Below are positions 51,229-59,698 of a stretch of 64,000 nt of DNA, piece after piece (within the stretch, counting starts at the first letter, position 1; the number at the start of each line of letters is the position of its first letter). A program made the translations under genes and the position numbers. The DNA comes from Acidimicrobiales bacterium (GTDB taxonomy: Bacteria; Actinomycetota; Acidimicrobiia; Acidimicrobiales; RAAP-2), in contig JADMIJ010000004.1 in NCBI GenBank assembly GCA_015478655.1, positions 1 to 64,000 on the forward strand, read 5' to 3'. Under the pieces are notes generated by a model. The model ran no database searches, had not been told where the DNA came from, and saw only the letters and a program-made list of their open reading frames with translations.

Positions 51229-52197
51229 TCAAGGGATCAGGAGTACCCGCCCGAACGCCTGTCGGCTCTCGATGTAGGCGTGGGCCTCACCGGCCTGGTC
51301 CAACCCGAACCGCCGGTCGATGACCACTCGCAATTCGCCGGCAGCGATGTCGTCCAGGTGTTTGGCGATCATGGTGTGTGCCCGGGTGCCGAGGAACAGC
51401 TCGGCACCGAGGAAATAGCCCACCAGCGTCTGGTTGTTCATCCGCATGGTCGAGATGTCGAACTTGGCTGGGAGCTCTCGTCCGGCGTCGCCGAAGGTCA
51501 TGCACCTGCCCCGGTAGGCCAGGCAGTGCAGGCTCTTCTGCAGCGTGGATCCCCCGATCGAGTCCACGATGACGTCGGCCCCTCGACCGTCGGTGAGACG
51601 ACGGACCTCCTCGACGAAGTCCTCCGTCGTGTAGTCGATTCCGTGGTCGAGCCCGTACTCGCCCAGGCGGTCGAGTCTGGACCTGCTGGAGGCGGTGGCG
51701 AGCACCTGGGCGCCGGCCCGCTTGGCCAGCTGGATTGCAGCGATGCCGACCCCACTGGCGCCGGCGTGGATGAGTGCGGTCTCCCCGGCCTCTAGACGGC
51801 CGAACTCGAACAGGCAGTCGTCGGCGGTGCCAAAGGGGACAGGCACGCAGGCTGCCTCCTCCGTGGTCAATCCCGCGGGGATGGCCCAGCCGAAGGCCTC
51901 GCCCACCGCCCGCAACTCTGCGTGCGAGCCGTCCAATCCCACCGTCACCACACGATCCCCCACCACGAAGCGGCTGACCCCCTCGCCCGCCGACACCACG
52001 GTGCCGGCGCACTGGTAGCCCACGATGTGCGGAGATCGGGACATGTCCCCGCCGAGGCGGTTCAAGGTATCGCCACCCTCGATGCTGATCGCCTCGACCT
52101 GCACCAGCACTTCACCGGGGCCGGCGAGCGGGTCAGGCACGTCTTCGTAGCGGAACACCTCGGGACCGCCGGTCTCGTAGTACACCGCTGCCTTCAT
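51229..52197 (-). CDS. Zinc-free MDR oxidoreductase (quinone-oxidoreductase-like)
   Basis: The product is 322 aa. MKAAVYYETGGPEVF starts the fold, LIHAGASGVGIAAIQLA binds NADPH, and there are no zinc cysteine loops, which places it with QOR/crotonyl-CoA-reductase-type MDR enzymes. It reduces quinones or enones. The ATG at 52197 is chosen because GGAG 9 nt upstream serves it and it gives the family N-terminus; the ATG at 52212 adds five residues. It ends 28 nt before the GNAT start on the same strand and is divergent from the GGDEF-EAL gene. Confidence 0.9.
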   Translation of the reverse strand: MKAAVYYETGGPEVFRYEDVPDPLAGPGEVLVQVEAISIEGGDTLNRLGGDMSRSPHIVGYQCAGTVVSAGEGVSRFVVGDRVVTVGLDGSHAELRAVGEAFGWAIPAGLTTEEAACVPVPFGTADDCLFEFGRLEAGETALIHAGASGVGIAAIQLAKRAGAQVLATASSRSRLDRLGEYGLDHGIDYTTEDFVEEVRRLTDGRGADVIVDSIGGSTLQKSLHCLAYRGRCMTFGDAGRELPAKFDISTMRMNNQTLVGYFLGAELFLGTRAHTMIAKHLDDIAAGELRVVIDRRFGLDQAGEAHAYIESRQAFGRVLLIP

Positions 52198-52540
52198 CGC
52201 CTGTATCTCCATTCTCGTCGGGGAGGCCCACCCTAGGCAGTCCGCCCCCTGACCGGAACGAAGTGGCGGGGGACCGACTCGGCCACGGTTGCCGGGCCAG
52301 GCCGGCGACCGGTTGCCGGACTACCCCGACCACGGGCCATCCATTGATGATCAACCTGACCCGAACATTTAATGTCTACTCGACCGTTATATTAAGACCC
52401 TTACTATGTAGTAGAGGTCGAGCAGTGAAGGAAATGAAATCGTCCCGTCGGGGCCATTGTCGTCCGCTGGGTCCACGCTGGAGGCCTGACCAGGGGAGTG
52501 GCCGCAACGGCTGTAGTCAAGTCGGACCGCTTGGGGGCCG
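52198..52540. promoter_or_regulatory. AT-rich divergent promoter region
   Basis: This 343-bp region holds no gene. Between about 52340 and 52440 it is clearly richer in A/T than anything nearby. It contains the palindrome ACATT-T-AATGT (52365-52375), two TANNNT boxes (TATATT 52389-52394, TACTAT 52402-52407) and an inverted repeat TACTA-TG-TAGTA. It probably carries the promoter and operator of the GGDEF-EAL gene; TAGGGT near 52230 could serve the oxidoreductase. Confidence 0.5.
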
Positions 52541-54409
52541 ATGGACATGAACATGGATCCGGAACTGGACGTGGCGGCGGACGTTGCCAACGATGGTCGG
52601 CGAGGAACGCCACCCAATGCCGGCTGGTCAGACAGTCCCGGTACGCCACGATTGAGCGCGGAGAGGATCGCCCTCGGACTGGCACTGGAGGCCCGGGCCG
52701 GAGAGATCGGGCGGATGGTCGACCAGCAGTTCGCCGAGGACCTGCGGGGCAACGCCTTCGGCACCGCCCGCCTCGGTGCGGAGCTGATCGGACGATGGCT
52801 GGCCACCGACGAGGCTGCCTCGGACGATGATCTCGCCCTTATGGCCTCCCAGGGCGAGCAGGCCATTGTGGAGAACGCCGTGCTGGCCAGCGTGGCCAAG
52901 GCCTACTTCTCCTGGCGGGACATCACCATTGCAGTGCTGACCGAGGAGGCCCGCCGCCTGCAGGTCAGTGACGACCTCCTCACGCTGGCCTCCAATGTGG
53001 TGCGGCTCAGCTCCGACGGCAGCCTGGTTCGCATCATCCGCGAATTCGACGAAGCCCGCCGGGCGCTTCAAGCTCGCCTCGACGCCGAGCAGGTTGCTCT
53101 GGCCGATCGGGCGCTGCACGACCAGCTGACGGGACTGCCCAACCGCACGCTGCTCACCGACCGGCTTCGCCAGGCGGCCCGTTCGCTGAGCCGCCGGGAT
53201 AACGGCGCCGTGCTCCTCTACCTCGACCTCGACAACTTCAAAGCCATCAACGACCGCTTCGGGCACCCGGCCGGAGACATGCTGTTGGTAGAGGTGGCCG
53301 CTCGACTGCAGGAGCGGGTCCGGCCAGGCGACACCGTGGCCCGTCTGGGCGGCGACGAATTCGTGGTGTTGGCCGACGACCTCGGAGACCCAGTCGGCGC
53401 CGCGCAGTCTCTGGCCGAGCGCATCCACTCGGCGATGCGGGCGCCGATCGTGGTCGGGGACCGCGACCTGCACACGTCAGTGAGCATTGGCATCGCCCCC
53501 GTGGTGCCGGGGGCAGATCCGGAGATCTCCCTGGCCCAAGCGGACGCGGCCATGTACCAGGCCAAACGGGGTGGCCCCGCCCGCTACGAGTGCTACGACC
53601 CGGTGATGGGCGAGGACAAGCGGCGCAGCAGCCTGTTGGCCCACGAACTCCGGGTGGCCCACGAGCGGCACCAGCTCTCGATCCACTATCAGCCTCTGTT
53701 CAAACTGAGCGGAGGCTTGGTGGGCATGGAGGCGCTGCTCCGTTGGCAACACCCTGAGCTCGGCCACGTCGCCCCCGACGAGTTCGTGCCCCTGCTCGAG
53801 CGGAGCCGGGAGATCGTCCCGGTCGGTCGATGGGTGCTCCGCGAGGCGGCCATTCAGTGTCGCCGGTGGCAGGAGGAAGGGAGACCCCAGCTCACGCTGT
53901 CGGTAAACGTTTCGGTCCGCCAACTACAAGACCCGGACTTCGTACACGACGTGCGGCACGCCCTGGAGGCCTCGCGTCTGGCGCCGGATTCGCTGGTCCT
54001 CGAAGTCACGGAGTCAGCCCTGGTCGTGGACGTGTCGGCCATCGGGACGATGATGCGGAAGGTGAGGGATCTCGGGGTGCACCTGGCCCTCGACGACTTC
54101 GGTACTGGCTACTCGTCCATCTTGTATCTGAGGGGTCTGCCCATCGACCGACTGAAGGTCGATCGCAGCTTCGTGTCGGGACTCGGCTCGTCGGGACAGG
54201 ATCCCACCGTCATCTCCACGGTGGTGGACCTGGCCCACAAGCTGGGGTTGTGCGTCGTGGCCGAAGGGGTCGAGACGGAAGCAGAGCTGCATGCGGTGGA
54301 GGCGATGGGTTGCGACGAGGCCCAGGGGTTCCTGCTGGGCCGGCCCGGACCGGCTGAAGACTTCTCGTCCGAGGACGAGCATGGAGGGGTGCCCGTACGT
54401 CGCGGGTGA
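52541..54409 (+). CDS. GGDEF-EAL cyclic-di-GMP turnover protein
   Basis: The product is 622 aa. Residues 1-200 are a helical sensor region (possibly RsbR/globin-like). The GGDEF domain (about 205-370) has an intact LGGDEF and the inhibitory I-site RPGD five residues before it. The EAL domain (about 385-610) has EALLRW, NVSVRQL, ESAL, DDFGTGYSS, EGVETE and QGFLLGRP. Both diguanylate cyclase and phosphodiesterase centres therefore look active. There are no membrane segments, so it senses a cytosolic cue. The ATG at 52541 or 52547 may start it. It follows the AT-rich promoter region and is convergent with the FGGY kinase. Confidence 0.93.
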   Translation: MDMNMDPELDVAADVANDGRRGTPPNAGWSDSPGTPRLSAERIALGLALEARAGEIGRMVDQQFAEDLRGNAFGTARLGAELIGRWLATDEAASDDDLALMASQGEQAIVENAVLASVAKAYFSWRDITIAVLTEEARRLQVSDDLLTLASNVVRLSSDGSLVRIIREFDEARRALQARLDAEQVALADRALHDQLTGLPNRTLLTDRLRQAARSLSRRDNGAVLLYLDLDNFKAINDRFGHPAGDMLLVEVAARLQERVRPGDTVARLGGDEFVVLADDLGDPVGAAQSLAERIHSAMRAPIVVGDRDLHTSVSIGIAPVVPGADPEISLAQADAAMYQAKRGGPARYECYDPVMGEDKRRSSLLAHELRVAHERHQLSIHYQPLFKLSGGLVGMEALLRWQHPELGHVAPDEFVPLLERSREIVPVGRWVLREAAIQCRRWQEEGRPQLTLSVNVSVRQLQDPDFVHDVRHALEASRLAPDSLVLEVTESALVVDVSAIGTMMRKVRDLGVHLALDDFGTGYSSILYLRGLPIDRLKVDRSFVSGLGSSGQDPTVISTVVDLAHKLGLCVVAEGVETEAELHAVEAMGCDEAQGFLLGRPGPAEDFSSEDEHGGVPVRRG

Positions 54410-54414
54410 TCCCG

Positions 54415-55983
54415 TCAAGGTCGGTTGAGCCGGGCAAAAAGTCCCTTCTGGGCCGAGTAGAACGCGGGAAACTCGGCAAACAGCCGGTTGTAGCGTCGGA
54501 CGTGCTCCTGGTCGGGGAGATGGGTACCCTCGAGGGGCACCAAGGAGCGAATCTCTTCCGGGCGGACCTGTCCGAGCGCCATCCCCGCCAGCAGGGCACT
54601 GCCCCGGAGGTTGGCGTGTTGGGGGTCGGAGACCTGTTCGATGGGTCGGTCGAGGACGTCGGCGTAGATGGAGCACCACAGGGACGAGATGGCTCCACCG
54701 CCGATGGCTCGGATCGGGCCGAGTCGCCGACCGATGAACCGTTCGACCCCCTCGGCCAGCCATCTGGCGTTGAAGGCCACGCCCTCCAGCACGGACCGCA
54801 CCATCTCGGGTCGGGTGGTCTGCAGCGAGAGGTTGTGGAACCCGGCCCTGGCCGAACGATCGTCCACCGGCGATCGCTCACCGGCCAGCCACGGCGTGAA
54901 GAGGACCCCGCCGCTTCCGGGCGGCGCCTGGGCGGCCAGTGCTGTCATCCGGTCGTAGGAGGGCGGCTCCCCTCCATCCGACAGGCAATTCCGGAGCCAT
55001 TCGAGGGCGGCACCACCCGACTCCTGATTGTTGGCAACCAGATTGAGGCCGGGGGTGATGCCCGGGACCGTGGTGATCTGGCGAATGGGGTCGGTCTTCT
55101 TTCCGGGGTACGGACAGCTCAGCCAGCTCGTGGTGGAGACGGCCAGGTGGGCCTCGTAGGGGAGGACGGCGCCGGCGCCGGCGGCGGCGGAGTGGAGGTC
55201 CGGGGTGCCGGCCACGACCGCCACCCCGGGGACGAGCCCCAACTCGGCCGCCACGTCGGGAAGGACCGTGCCCACCACGCTGCCCGTGGCCACGAGCGGC
55301 GGCAGCTTCCGGAGAGGTACGCCGGAGGCCCCGATCAACAGGGGGTCGTACTCGAGGCGCTCGGGCCGCCGGTTGTCGGTCAGCCAGGCCCCGGCCATCG
55401 ATGCCGGCGAGGCCGCGGCCACACCGGTGAATCGCATGGCTAGGTAGTCCACCGGCTCGAGGTACCACCGGGCCAGCCGGGCGACCTGGCCGAGCTCGTG
55501 CTCGAGGTAGAGCATGTGGCCGATGGGATCGGCCCCGGACGTCGAGGGTGCCCCGCCGCTGTGCCGGATCCAGCGGGCCAGTGCCAGCGGGGAGTACCCC
55601 CCGAGCGGCCCTCCGACAGCCCGGCGGGTCAGCTGTCCCCCACGGGTGTCGAGCCACAGGAGGCAGTCGCCCACCGGGTGCCCGGCGGCGTCGACCGGCA
55701 CGGTGCTCGCCCACTGGCCCGTGCACGAGACGGCCACGATCTGCTCGGCCGAAACCACGCCGGAGCCCAGTGCCCGCTGGGCGCCGGCGCAGACCAGCTC
55801 CCACCACTGCTCCGCGTCCTGGGTGGCCCCGCCTTCGCTCGAGCGGTGGGTGCGGACCGGCAGGTGCTCCTTATGGGCGATGACGCCGGTCAGGGAGACG
55901 AGTCCGACTTTGGGACCGCCGGTGCCGAGGTCGACGGCCAGGACGAATCGGTCGCCCGGCCCCGGGCGGGTCCGCTCGCTCAC
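54415..55983 (-). CDS. FGGY carbohydrate kinase, third gene of the S1P-lyase-like operon
   Basis: The product is 522 aa. LAVDLGTGGPKVGLVSLTG is the phosphate-binding strand. VSCTGQWASTVPVD, CLLWLDTRGG, GTPDLHSAAAGAGAV, QESGGAALEW and AIGGGAISSLWCSIYADV fit xylulose/glycerol-type FGGY kinases. The substrate is a polyol or ketose type, not determinable. The GTG at 55983 begins 27 nt after the stop of the S1P-lyase-like gene, consistent with one mRNA. The context suggests it phosphorylates the molecule that the lyase then cleaves. Confidence 0.9.
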   Translation of the reverse strand: MSERTRPGPGDRFVLAVDLGTGGPKVGLVSLTGVIAHKEHLPVRTHRSSEGGATQDAEQWWELVCAGAQRALGSGVVSAEQIVAVSCTGQWASTVPVDAAGHPVGDCLLWLDTRGGQLTRRAVGGPLGGYSPLALARWIRHSGGAPSTSGADPIGHMLYLEHELGQVARLARWYLEPVDYLAMRFTGVAAASPASMAGAWLTDNRRPERLEYDPLLIGASGVPLRKLPPLVATGSVVGTVLPDVAAELGLVPGVAVVAGTPDLHSAAAGAGAVLPYEAHLAVSTTSWLSCPYPGKKTDPIRQITTVPGITPGLNLVANNQESGGAALEWLRNCLSDGGEPPSYDRMTALAAQAPPGSGGVLFTPWLAGERSPVDDRSARAGFHNLSLQTTRPEMVRSVLEGVAFNARWLAEGVERFIGRRLGPIRAIGGGAISSLWCSIYADVLDRPIEQVSDPQHANLRGSALLAGMALGQVRPEEIRSLVPLEGTHLPDQEHVRRYNRLFAEFPAFYSAQKGLFARLNRP

Positions 55984-56010
55984 CCGCCGAGGACGTCTGC
56001 GTCGGCTCCC

Positions 56011-57402
56011 TCAGCCACCAGTGGGGATGGCCTGTTGGGAATCCATCATGTCGCCCATGACCATCTTGATGAAGTCGTCCGCCTCGTCGGTCATTCCTCC
56101 GGCCACGCCTCCGTAGATGGCCCCGCTCTTGGGCGACTCGGCGGCGTGCTCCTTGGCGTAGGCCACCGCCCCGGCGAGATCGTCGGCGAACGTGTCATCC
56201 ACCCCGGCCTGGGTCTGCGGCCGGGTGACCGCCATGTGGAGGGCGTTGGGGTACTGCTGCCCGTTGAAGCGCCACCCGCGCTCGCGCATGAAGTCGTTGA
56301 CGTGGTAGATGTCGAACTCGTCCGACGTGAAGCTGAACAGGAAGGTGGGCTTGCCCACGATCCGAAGTTCCGGGTGGGACAGGACCGACGTCTGCATGGC
56401 CGCCGAAGTCTCGAAGATGGCCTTGGCGTAGCGGCGGTATCCCTCCCGACCGAATTGGACCATCGCCGCCCAGGTGGCGGCGATGAGCCCTCCCGATCGC
56501 GACCCCTCCATTCCCGGCGAGCAGTACTTGCCTCCGCTCCAGTCGGTGCGGAAGAAGTACTGGGCGTTCCGGATGGCCTTGTCCCGGAAGGTGAGCACCG
56601 AGGTGCCCTTGAAGGCGTATCCGTACTTGTGGGTATCCGCCGACATGGTCGTCACGCCGGGATGGCGGTAGTCGAACACCGGAATGTCGTATCCCAGCTC
56701 CTGACCGAAGGGAAGGATGAACCCGCCGAGACAGCTGTCCACGTGGAGCCCTACGCCGTGGCGCAAGGCCATGTCCGACAGCGTCCCGATGGGGTCGACG
56801 GTGCCGTAGCCGTAGTTGCAGGCCGATCCCACGACGGCCACGGTGTTCTGGTCGATGTGTCGATCGACCCACTCCACGTCGACCTCGGTGCTGACCGGAT
56901 CGACCGGCGCCGTCAGCAGATCGATGCCGAACAGATGGCACGCCTTGTCGAATGCGGGATGGGCCGTCTCGGGCTTGATGACATTGGGGCGATTGATGCC
57001 GCGCTGCTGGGCGGCGTGCTCGCGGTAGGCGAGCATGGCGTGACAGATGCTTCCGGTGCCACCGGTGGCCACCAGGCCGACGGGCTCGCCATCGGTGACG
57101 GCGTCGGCGTGGAGGAGATCGAGGGTCATGGCGATGATCTCCGCCTCGAACTTGGTGGCGCTGGGGCACATGTCCCGCTGGAGCACGTTGACGTGGGCGA
57201 ACAGGCCGAAGGCCTCGTTCATGAAGCCGTAGTGGTCGTGGTCGCCGCAGTACATGGTCCCCGAGCACTTGCCCGACTCCCAGGTGGCGTCCTCTTCGGT
57301 CGCCATGGTCCGCAGCGCGTCGAGGATCTCCTCCCGAGGGGTCCCCTTCTCGGGAAGCTGCCGGTGGATCTCGAAGCGGCCGTCGTAGGGAAAGGTGCTC
57401 AT
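56011..57402 (-). CDS. Sphingosine-1-phosphate-lyase-like PLP enzyme
   Basis: The product is 463 aa, soluble, without the N-terminal membrane helix of eukaryotic S1P lyases. It has the group II decarboxylase fold: CSGTMYCGDHDHYG, MCPSATKFEAEIIAMTLDLL, VDSCLGGFILPF and SADTHKYGYAFKGTSV with the PLP Lys at K259. The order and wording closely follow S1P lyases, which cleave a phosphorylated 2-amino alcohol to an aldehyde and phosphoethanolamine. The ATG at 57402 has AAGGAG 8 nt upstream. It lies between a Gfo/Idh/MocA gene and an FGGY kinase, so its substrate may be a sugar-like amino-polyol phosphate, not a sphingoid base. That is inference. Confidence 0.85.
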   Translation of the reverse strand: MSTFPYDGRFEIHRQLPEKGTPREEILDALRTMATEEDATWESGKCSGTMYCGDHDHYGFMNEAFGLFAHVNVLQRDMCPSATKFEAEIIAMTLDLLHADAVTDGEPVGLVATGGTGSICHAMLAYREHAAQQRGINRPNVIKPETAHPAFDKACHLFGIDLLTAPVDPVSTEVDVEWVDRHIDQNTVAVVGSACNYGYGTVDPIGTLSDMALRHGVGLHVDSCLGGFILPFGQELGYDIPVFDYRHPGVTTMSADTHKYGYAFKGTSVLTFRDKAIRNAQYFFRTDWSGGKYCSPGMEGSRSGGLIAATWAAMVQFGREGYRRYAKAIFETSAAMQTSVLSHPELRIVGKPTFLFSFTSDEFDIYHVNDFMRERGWRFNGQQYPNALHMAVTRPQTQAGVDDTFADDLAGAVAYAKEHAAESPKSGAIYGGVAGGMTDEADDFIKMVMGDMMDSQQAIPTGG

Positions 57403-57428
57403 GGTGGCGACTCCTTGGCGGGCTGGGC

Positions 57429-58427
57429 TCACGCTCCTCGAACGCGCATGTTGGCTGCACGGTACACGGCATCGAGGACGGTCATGTTGGCCACCGCATC
57501 GTCCGGGCCGGTGAGGGTCGGCTGACCTCGGAGGACGGCGTCGCAGAACCTGTCCAGCTGGTAGGCGTAGGTGGGCCGACGCGAGGGGATCTCGATCCGT
57601 CGACCTCCTCCCGACCGGACGGTCAGCCAACTGGTGTATTGCGGACCGATGGGATTGAAGACCCGCAGCTCGCCGGCGTCGCCGACGGCGCGTGCCGACA
57701 GGTGGAGCAGCGACGAGGACCACATCGAGCAGTGCACCGAGGCGGTGTGACCGCGTGGAAACTGCAACTGGGCGCTCATGGCCCGGTCGACGTCGGGGCT
57801 GTGGAGCTTGGCGCGGGCCGAGACCACGGCGGGCTCCTCGCCGCCGAGCATCCGGGCCATGTGCACCACGTAGGACCCCATGTCCATCATGGCTCCGCCG
57901 GCCAACTCGTATTGGTAGCGGATGTCCGACTTGTTGGGGATCGGCGCGCACAGCCAGGTCTCGATGTGGCGCAGCCGGCCCAACTCGCCGCTGGCCGCGA
58001 TCTCGCGCATTCGATGGGCGAGTGGGTGGTGCCGATAGTGGAAGGCCTCCATGACCACCAGGCCCGACCGCTCGGCGCCTCGTCTGGCCGCGGAGGCCAC
58101 CCGTTCCGCCTCGTCGGCGTTGGACGTGAACGGCTTCTCGCACAGCACGTGCTTCCCGGCGGCCAGGGCGGCGAGCGTCCACTCGGCGTGGAGGCTGTTG
58201 GGAAGCGGGATGTACACGGCATCCAGCGCGGGATCGGACACGATGTCCTGGTAACCGGCCACGACTTTCGCAATCTTGTGCCGGGTGGCGAAGTCGGTGG
58301 CCCGCCCCAGGTCGCGCGCGGCCACCGCATCCACGGTCACCTCGGGATTGGACGCGGCCGGTCGGAGCAGGGCGGCGGGAGCGATCCGGGCTGCCCCCAG
58401 CACTCCGAATCTCACTGTGGTGGCCAT
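57429..58427 (-). CDS. Gfo/Idh/MocA-family oxidoreductase
   Basis: The product is 332 aa. The N-terminal Rossmann segment GVLGAARIAPAALL is followed by VYIPLPNSLHAEW and the family hallmark CEKPFTSN with the catalytic Lys; EAFHYRHHP and GGAMMDMGSYVVHMAR follow. Such enzymes oxidise or epimerise sugars, inositols or amino sugars with NAD(P). The ATG at 58427 has GAGGAG. It is the first gene of the operon with the S1P-lyase-like enzyme (26 nt later) and kinase. It is divergent from the COQ4-like gene. Confidence 0.92.
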   Translation of the reverse strand: MATTVRFGVLGAARIAPAALLRPAASNPEVTVDAVAARDLGRATDFATRHKIAKVVAGYQDIVSDPALDAVYIPLPNSLHAEWTLAALAAGKHVLCEKPFTSNADEAERVASAARRGAERSGLVVMEAFHYRHHPLAHRMREIAASGELGRLRHIETWLCAPIPNKSDIRYQYELAGGAMMDMGSYVVHMARMLGGEEPAVVSARAKLHSPDVDRAMSAQLQFPRGHTASVHCSMWSSSLLHLSARAVGDAGELRVFNPIGPQYTSWLTVRSGGGRRIEIPSRRPTYAYQLDRFCDAVLRGQPTLTGPDDAVANMTVLDAVYRAANMRVRGA

Positions 58428-58564
58428 GGCGACCGACTCCTCGTGACGGTGGACGATTGCGATGTGTCCCGCGCTTTGCGTCCGTCGGTCGGGAGACTGC
58501 GATGCGTCCGGGGTGGCCGGGACGGGTGGATGATCCTCTGGTGTCGGAGGATAACGTCGTATCC

Positions 58565-59692
58565 GTGCCGGTGTCCCTTCCCGACCCGTCGACGGTGAAC
58601 CTCGCTGCGCCTGACGCGGACGAGATCGTGGCGCTCAGCCGGGGCATCCATGGGGTGATTGCCCCGGACGGCGATCTGAGCCCGCTCCAGCACCTGTTGG
58701 TGGAGTCTGTGGTCAAGGCCATGACCGGGTTCCCTCCTGATCTGGGTGCCCGTCCCATCAGCCCGAGGGAGTTCGCCCAGGTGATGTCGGACAGGGACCA
58801 GATGTTCCGCACCCGCATCGTCCAGCTGGTCATCCTGTTGGTCCTCGTGCAGCAGCCCATCCCGCCCGACGTGGTGGGTCGGACGTCGATGCTGGCCCGA
58901 GAGGCCGGCGTCGACGAGGGCATGCTCGCCATCGCCCAGGACTTCGCCTCCGGGAGCCTCGGACTGGCGTCGATCGACTTCGATCGCAACGGGTACACCG
59001 CCGGCTGGGACGCCGACCACGAGCGGGTCCTGCACGTCTCCTCACGGCTGTCCACGGCATGGGACGCGGTGGTCGACGACCCGGCCCTGGCCCTCCAGTG
59101 GCAGGAGTTGGAGGATCTTCCGGCCGGGAGCCTGGGCCGCCGGGTGACCGACTTCTACCGGGCCCGTGGCTTCGACTACCCGGGCCGTCCCGGCTCGGCG
59201 CCTCCTCTGCTGGCCCAACACGATTGGGTCCATGTGGTGGCCGACTACGGCACCACGGTCGAGGCCGAGCTGGAGGTCTTCGCCTTCATCGCCCGTGCCA
59301 ACGACGACATGAGGGCCTTCTCACTGCTGGCCATGGTGGTATCGCTGTTCGAAACCGGGTACCTGGCGACGGGAGCAGGGTTGTTCCAGTCCGACAGCGG
59401 CCATCTGTCCCGCGCCGGGGTCGCCACCAGGGTGGCTGACGCCATGCGCCGGGGAGCCCGTTGCACAGGCAGTATCGACTTCCTCCAGACCGACTGGTTC
59501 TCGTTGGCCCATCTGCCTGTGGACGAGGTCAGGGCCGAGTTCGGCGTCATCCCCAAGGAGGCCGAGGCCGTCCAACAGGGTTCGGTCGGACCGTGGGAGG
59601 CCGGGGGGATCAGCGCCTTCCAGTGGAAGGCGGGCCAGGCTCTCGCCCGCCGCCAGGGACGGGACTACGACGCCTTCGGGGCCAGCGTCTGA
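58565..59692 (+). CDS. COQ4-like zinc-site protein
   Basis: The product is 375 aa. Residues 187-203 (GSLGRRVTDFYRARGFD) and H219-D220-x-x-H223, followed 11 residues later by E235, reproduce the HDxxH-x11-E zinc site of COQ4, a ubiquinone-biosynthesis protein recently linked to C1 decarboxylation/hydroxylation. The N-terminal 130 residues are helical and unassigned. Actinobacteria normally use menaquinone, so this family member may act on another aromatic. The GTG at 58565 follows TAACGT (58552-58557) by 7 nt and is preferred over the longer ORF from 58457. It is convergent with the exporter gene 6 nt away. Confidence 0.75.
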   Translation: MPVSLPDPSTVNLAAPDADEIVALSRGIHGVIAPDGDLSPLQHLLVESVVKAMTGFPPDLGARPISPREFAQVMSDRDQMFRTRIVQLVILLVLVQQPIPPDVVGRTSMLAREAGVDEGMLAIAQDFASGSLGLASIDFDRNGYTAGWDADHERVLHVSSRLSTAWDAVVDDPALALQWQELEDLPAGSLGRRVTDFYRARGFDYPGRPGSAPPLLAQHDWVHVVADYGTTVEAELEVFAFIARANDDMRAFSLLAMVVSLFETGYLATGAGLFQSDSGHLSRAGVATRVADAMRRGARCTGSIDFLQTDWFSLAHLPVDEVRAEFGVIPKEAEAVQQGSVGPWEAGGISAFQWKAGQALARRQGRDYDAFGASV

Positions 59693-59698
59693 TCCTCG

